Origin: an uncultured bacterium
Lineage (GTDB): Bacteria; Patescibacteria; JAEDAM01; Absconditabacterales; Absconditicoccaceae
Reading direction: 5' to 3'
Assembly: GCA_937950065.1 (NCBI GenBank)
Contig: CALFEN010000278.1
Coordinates: 1-9,767, forward strand
Length of the DNA stretch: 9,767 bases
Both the position numbers and the translations under genes were made by a program. The notes beneath the pieces were generated by a model that had not been told where the DNA came from, ran no database searches, and saw only the letters and a list, made by a program, of their open reading frames with translations. Below, in pieces: positions 6,624 through 9,767 of the stretch (position 1 is the stretch's first letter; each line of letters opens with the position of its first letter).

Positions 6624-6651
6624 GGGATAATATCCCAAGGGACGATGTCCC
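6624..6651. repeat. Pair of 13-base hairpins GGGAT-AAT-ATCCC and GGGAC-GAT-GTCCC
   Basis: Two perfect 5-bp stems with 3-base loops lie side by side (6624-6636, 6639-6651), two bases apart, in the 59-base gap between the fusion gene and the glycosyltransferase. They look like variants of each other. No T tract follows, so they are not standard terminators, but they could fold in the message as a processing or stability element. Confidence 0.75.
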
Positions 6652-6673
6652 GTTTAAAATATAAAAATATAAG

Positions 6674-7891
6674 ATGGCAAAAAACGAGGTTATAAACTTT
6701 GTATATATAGGAAGAATGGAAGAAGAAAAATGATTTGATCTAGTAATAAGTCTTTTAAGATCAATATTTTTTGAATCTCAAAATTACAAAAACAAAGTAA
6801 GATTTTTTATTTTTGGCGATGGTAATCTCAAAAAAGATTTTCTTTGAAGCTTTCAGTGAATAACAGATCTTTTTGAAGACAATATCACTACACTTTTGTC
6901 CAAAAATTACAAAACTATAAATTATTTTGGACGACAGGACAGACAACTCATAGATGAAATCCTTGAAATTTCAAACTTTAGTCTGATGCCTTCCAGATTC
7001 ATAGAAACTTTTGGATTAGTGGGGTTAGAGTCTTGTACCAAATGAGTAAACGTGATATGATATAGAAGATGATGACTGGCAAATTTTGTACTACCTGAAT
7101 TTGACATCTCTACTTATGAATGAAATACAGAAGTAAAAAAATTAAGAAAACTTTTTGATAATATAATTGAAAACTACTGACTGGCAAAGATAAATAATAT
7201 CAGCAAACAATCTATAGAAATCTCTCAAAGATTTAATCAAGAAGCATGGCTTGAAAAATTCAAATCCATGTTTGAAAAACAAAAAATTCTGATGGTTTCT
7301 GATTACCTTCCAAATATATGATGAATAGAAAATTATATTCTCAAAACTAGTGATTTGTTAACCAAAAATTGATTTACAGTAGAAAAATTTGGACGAGATG
7401 GACTAAAATGAAAAATGCCTAAATGGTTAAAAATCTTATGACTTCCATGTACAGCCTGAAATTTCTGGTTCGCAAAAAAACTGAAAGAAAAAATCATGAC
7501 TTTCAAACCTGATCTTATATGGTTCCATAGTGTGAGCAGATTCGCCGGCTGGCTGCCTCTTTACCAGACCAAATCCAAAGACTACAAAAGATGGATAATG
7601 TATCACGATTTATGATATTTTTGCGCATATCCTTCCAAGATAAACAATGAAGAAAAACTATACAAAAAACTTACTTTATTTAATTTCCTCAAAACTGCAG
7701 GAACAAAAAATATATTTAAACTTATAGCAGTATGTTTCAAATATTTAAGTAATTTTTCAATATATCAAAATCTCAAAAAAGATAATTTTGACAAACACCT
7801 TGTCCCTTCAGAGTTTATGGTAAAAATACTTTTATCACAGTACGAACTTATCCGTGACAAGATAGAAATTCTGGAACATTTCAAAGATTAA
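6674..7891 (+). CDS. Glycosyltransferase of family 4 type with C-domain before N-domain (permuted GT-B)
   Basis: A 405-residue protein, the normal length of a GT4 enzyme, but with its two Rossmann domains in reverse order. Residues 1-203 are the nucleotide-sugar-binding half that normally comes second: VYIGRMEEEKGFD (10-22, Arg14 and Lys19 as the phosphate-binding pair), FFIFGDG, INYFGRQD, and the E-x7-E motif E111-TFGLVGL-E119, followed by GYRRGGLANFV and the usual closing helix. Residues 204-405 are the half that normally comes first: KILMVSDYLPNIGGIENYIL (204-223, with the acceptor-side Gly-Gly loop), FKPDLIWFHS, RWIMYHDLGYF, LVPSEFMVKIL, and KIEILEHFKD, where the chain ends just where a normal GT4 would enter its C-domain. 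A TAA at 6662-6664 closes the frame upstream, so no N-domain precedes it. The frame stays open through more than a dozen TGA codons, all Gly. Transfer from an activated sugar in the cytosol is expected; donor and acceptor are unknown. Confidence 0.85.
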
Positions 7892-7897
7892 CCCCTG

Positions 7898-8683
7898 TTA
7901 TTTATTGAGTTCACCTATTTTCCTAAAAGAAATCCTTCACAAATTTAAACAAGTTTCATCTCATCATATTTGTAGAGATCAAGCGTCTAATACTTGAAAA
8001 AGATAACTAGAAACGTCTATTGTTACATCTCTAGCGTGATTTTTGCTTATCTTATCCAGAGGTAAATTGTGTCTAAAATGCAGCCTGCCAGAAATGTTTT
8101 GTAAATCAACATCTGACTCAATAATCACTGTAGGTTTTCACTGTCTTTCTGGATCATCATTTGTACAAATATCTTTGGGAAGTCTTTTAAGGGAATTGAA
8201 TTTTCTGGTTCTTGTCCTCAATGTTCATATTTTCTCGTCTGTTTGTCTCAAACTTGCTTTAAATATATCTTTTTTATCAGGAGAGTTCCATGCTATTTTT
8301 TTGCAAAGAGCAACGACGAATCTATACAATGGTGTGATAAAAGAAACCCCAAAAACATTTACAGTAGTGTCTGCAAAATGTTCTCAAAGACTAAGAATAT
8401 CATATTCTTTTCTTTCTAATCTAACCTTTCATTTTTTCTTCCAGGTTAAGTATGTTCTTATATCATCTGTCTTCAACTTCCTAAACGAAACTCCGTCTGC
8501 TGATATTATAGTAATTATTCTCAAACGTATCTTGTTCTGTACTTCTCAAACCTGATTTTCCTTTATCAAAAACTTAAAAACATTATCAACAAAAAGCGGT
8601 CCAAAAGGAACATGAAATTCTTCCAAAAATGGTACTTTTATATCGGATGATATCTCAACAACAGAAATTTCAGGAGATTGCAT
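7898..8683 (-). CDS. Protein of unknown function, 261 residues
   Basis: The frame is open from ATG (8683-8681) to TAA (7900-7898) with TGA as Gly; it has nine TGA and five GGN glycine codons. I recognise no family. There is no signal peptide and no clear membrane segment. The first 130 residues alternate short hydrophobic and polar stretches (ISVVEISSDIKVPFLEEF, KIRLRIITIISADG), suggesting a beta-rich fold. A basic stretch (about 150-170, rich in Arg, Lys and Thr) follows, and the last 60 residues include TVIIESDVDL, DVTIDVSSYLFQVLDAG and LQIGGDETC. The gene has a possible promoter of its own (8710-8739), with a leader of about 20 bases. It ends six bases from the convergent glycosyltransferase stop with no terminator between them, so the two transcripts probably overlap at their 3' ends. 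Confidence 0.8.
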
Positions 8684-8709
8684 GATTAAATATATCTATA
8701 AAAATAGAC

Positions 8710-8739
8710 TATATATACAGATATATTATATAAAGTCAA
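8710..8739 (-). promoter_or_regulatory. Possible minus-strand promoter for the 261-residue protein
   Basis: On the minus strand TTGACT (8739-8734) is followed after 18 bases by TATATA (8715-8710), and the ATG lies 27 bases further. The -35 box is close to consensus, but the region is so A/T-rich that the -10 box is uncertain. Confidence 0.45.
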
Positions 8740-8775
8740 TATTATTTTTTATCTTAACCATATTAAATAATATTG
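8737..8775. repeat. 11-bp inverted repeat in the gap between two minus-strand genes
   Basis: CAATATTATTT (8737-8747) and AAATAATATTG (8765-8775) are perfect inverted repeats with a 17-base loop, 10 bases after the stop of the membrane protein gene. There is no T tract on the minus strand. One arm overlaps the proposed -35 box, so it may be an operator-like site or a 3' message structure. Confidence 0.5.
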
Positions 8776-8784
8776 CTTTTATTC

Positions 8785-9228
8785 TTAAAAAATATCACGT
8801 AAAACAGAAATTTTATTTTTTATGGATTCGGCTATTATTTCCTCATCTCACATACCCTTATAGACAAATTCTTTTATCTCTTTTACCTGCTGCTGTGGAA
8901 ATCAGATATACAAAAGAATTTCATCCAGATTCTTATAATTGTTTTGCAAAATCAGATTCTCTAAAATATTTATAAATTGTTTTATAAAATCCTTTGAAGA
9001 AAGATTTTGCAAGTTTTTTATATATTGTTTTTTTATTTGCTCAACGGTTTGTCTGTATATCCTTTGATAATTACGATACCTATTTCGGGAGATAAGGATT
9101 TTTATTGCAAAGAATACTATAAATCAGATCAAGATTACAAGAAAAAAAAACGGCACATACATCATCACAAAGTATTTTATTATTTCAAACGAAAGATCAG
9201 GCCAGATATTAAATATTACATTATCCAT
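8785..9228 (-). CDS. Single-pass membrane protein, function unknown, coupled to the vWA gene
   Basis: A 147-residue protein. A short N-terminal part of about 18 residues is followed by one strong membrane segment (about residues 19-46, YFVMMYVPFFFLVILIGFIV and on, with Gly35 by TGA). Then comes a basic stop-transfer stretch (SRNRYRNYQRIYRQ), which predicts N-out, C-in topology. The cytosolic remainder (about 52-147) looks helical and charged, with LDEILLYIGFPQQQVKEIKEF and GMGDEEIIAESIK. Its ATG overlaps the stop of the upstream vWA gene by one base (TAATG, 9230-9226), so the two are translationally coupled and probably act together in the membrane. Bat-type (aerotolerance) operons often include a small protein with an N-terminal membrane helix (DUF4381-like), but I cannot confirm that this belongs to that family. 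Confidence 0.78.
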
Positions 9229-9767
9229 TAGATTCCAAAAATAATAAATAAAGATCAAATCAATTCTATAACAGTTCTGTGAGTATCAGATATTTGAAAG
9301 GAATTCGGTTGTTTAGTGATGATCAAAAAAGGTTTTATATTTCTCTCGTTGTCTATTTTGATATATGGAGTATGTAAAATCTTTGACAGATTCTGCAAAA
9401 CAGATATATTTACAGAACTTTTTATTATATTTCCAGACATATTCAAGACCTCCCCGTTTGGATATTTTACCATTCCTCACTCTTGAGTACCCACACCTAT
9501 AATATAAAAATCTTTAAAATTTTTAGTTTTTTGTATCAAATTTTCTATATTATTTTTTTGAGTCGCAAAATCAGAGTTATCTCATCAATCTGTAAGCATT
9601 ACAGCACTACTATCCTGCCAGTCACTATCCAAAAAAGTTTTTATTCATCAATAAATATTCGTGCCTCATGCCGGCAACAAACCAGTATTCAAATTATTTA
9701 AATATAGTAAGAAATTATCTTTATCCAATGTCGGCGGCAAATAATAATTTGCTGTTCCAGCAAAAAG
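9228..9767 (-). CDS. BatA/BatB-like von Willebrand factor A protein, C-terminal part (5' end outside the window)
   Basis: The visible 179 residues (frame open at 9767, stop TAA at 9230-9228) are the second half of a vWA domain and what follows it. Seen directly: LFAGTANYYLPP; GGTNIYGGI (residues 34-42, Thr36 of the second MIDAS motif); AVMLTDGGDNSDF (55-67, Asp60 of the third MIDAS motif); FYIIGVGTQEGG; and then the Bat-type pattern YPNGEVLNMSGNIIKSSVN followed by ISVLQNLSKI. The end is hydrophobic (VIELIGSLFIIFGI) and fits the C-terminal membrane anchor of BatA/BatB. The first MIDAS motif (D-x-S-x-S) lies beyond the window. Several of the glycines in these motifs are TGA. Bat proteins are membrane-anchored vWA proteins usually encoded with a MoxR ATPase and a DUF58 protein; these would be expected upstream, outside the window. 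Confidence 0.88.

Noticed and set aside
6761..7107. Minus-strand open frames at 6761-6946 and 6922-7107
   Set aside because: They are antisense to the GT4 donor-domain part of the glycosyltransferase gene, which shows clear motifs in the plus frame.
7898..8100. Resemblance of the LQIGGDETC...GRISF end to Cas RAMP (Cmr4/Csm-like) glycine loops
   Set aside because: Only a few residues fit, the rest of the protein does not match a RAMP fold that I can recognise, and there is no CRISPR array or other cas gene in the window.
8043..8555. A 170-codon plus-strand open frame
   Set aside because: It lies antisense within the 261-residue minus-strand gene. That frame is supported by TGA-as-Gly use, an AT-rich leader and a promoter candidate; the plus frame has a Ser/Phe/Leu-rich composition typical of an antisense shadow.
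8682..9701. Plus-strand open frames at 8682-8975, 9007-9231 and 9483-9701
   Set aside because: They are antisense to the membrane protein and vWA genes, whose minus frames are coupled by TAATG and carry recognisable vWA motifs.
1..9767. Mycoplasma-type code 4 (TGA = Trp) as the explanation of internal TGA
   Set aside because: TGA falls at invariant glycines (GroEL Gly-Gly-Met tail, Walker A, GxSxG, SAM motif I), and TGG is still used at Trp positions such as HGWGG.

Overview
The window reads as a chromosomal fragment of an AT-rich bacterium that uses genetic code 25 (TGA = glycine), as in the candidate phyla Absconditabacteria (SR1) and Gracilibacteria. The clearest proof is the groEL 3' end, where the usual Gly-Gly-Met tail appears only if TGA is read as Gly and the gene ends on TAG. 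The Walker A motif of a KAP-type NTPase, the HGWGG and GxSxG motifs of an RBBP9-like hydrolase and the SAM-binding loop of an FkbM methyltransferase also need TGA = Gly. TGG is used for Trp in the same genes, so this is not the mycoplasma code. Every complete gene ends on TAA or TAG. Under the standard code almost all of these genes break into fragments.

Layout, plus strand: groEL 3' part (1-723) with a terminator; a small exported protein (858-1352) with a terminator; an ASCH-domain protein (1470-1901) behind a good promoter; an RBBP9-like serine hydrolase (2008-2583); a 370-base non-coding stretch rich in small hairpins (2584-2953); a run of KAP-type P-loop NTPase, rsmI-like 16S rRNA methyltransferase and FkbM-type methyltransferase (2954-5487); a tandem pair of nucleoside-2-deoxyribosyltransferase-like proteins (5551-6614), the second fused to a chorismate-mutase-like domain; and a glycosyltransferase whose two GT-B halves are in swapped order (6674-7891). 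Minus strand: a protein I do not recognise (7898-8683), a single-pass membrane protein (8785-9228) and the C-terminal part of a BatA/BatB-like von Willebrand A protein (9228-9767, running off the window). The two strands converge at 7892-7897 with only six bases between stop codons.

Regulation visible in the sequence: sigma70-like promoters with a 16-base spacer (1412-1439, 1911-1938, 2860-2887). The last two lie inside two copies of a roughly 100-base intergenic repeat that carries promoter plus leader and sits directly upstream of the hydrolase and the KAP gene. None of the ten visible start codons has a convincing Shine-Dalgarno sequence. Two gene pairs are joined by TAATG stop/start overlaps.

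The most unusual items are the domain-swapped glycosyltransferase, the fusion of a deoxyribosyltransferase-like domain to a chorismate mutase fold with a mosaic tandem duplication, the shared promoter-leader repeat, and a set of 13-base 5-3-5 hairpins. I see no tRNA, rRNA, CRISPR array, insertion sequence or phage module.
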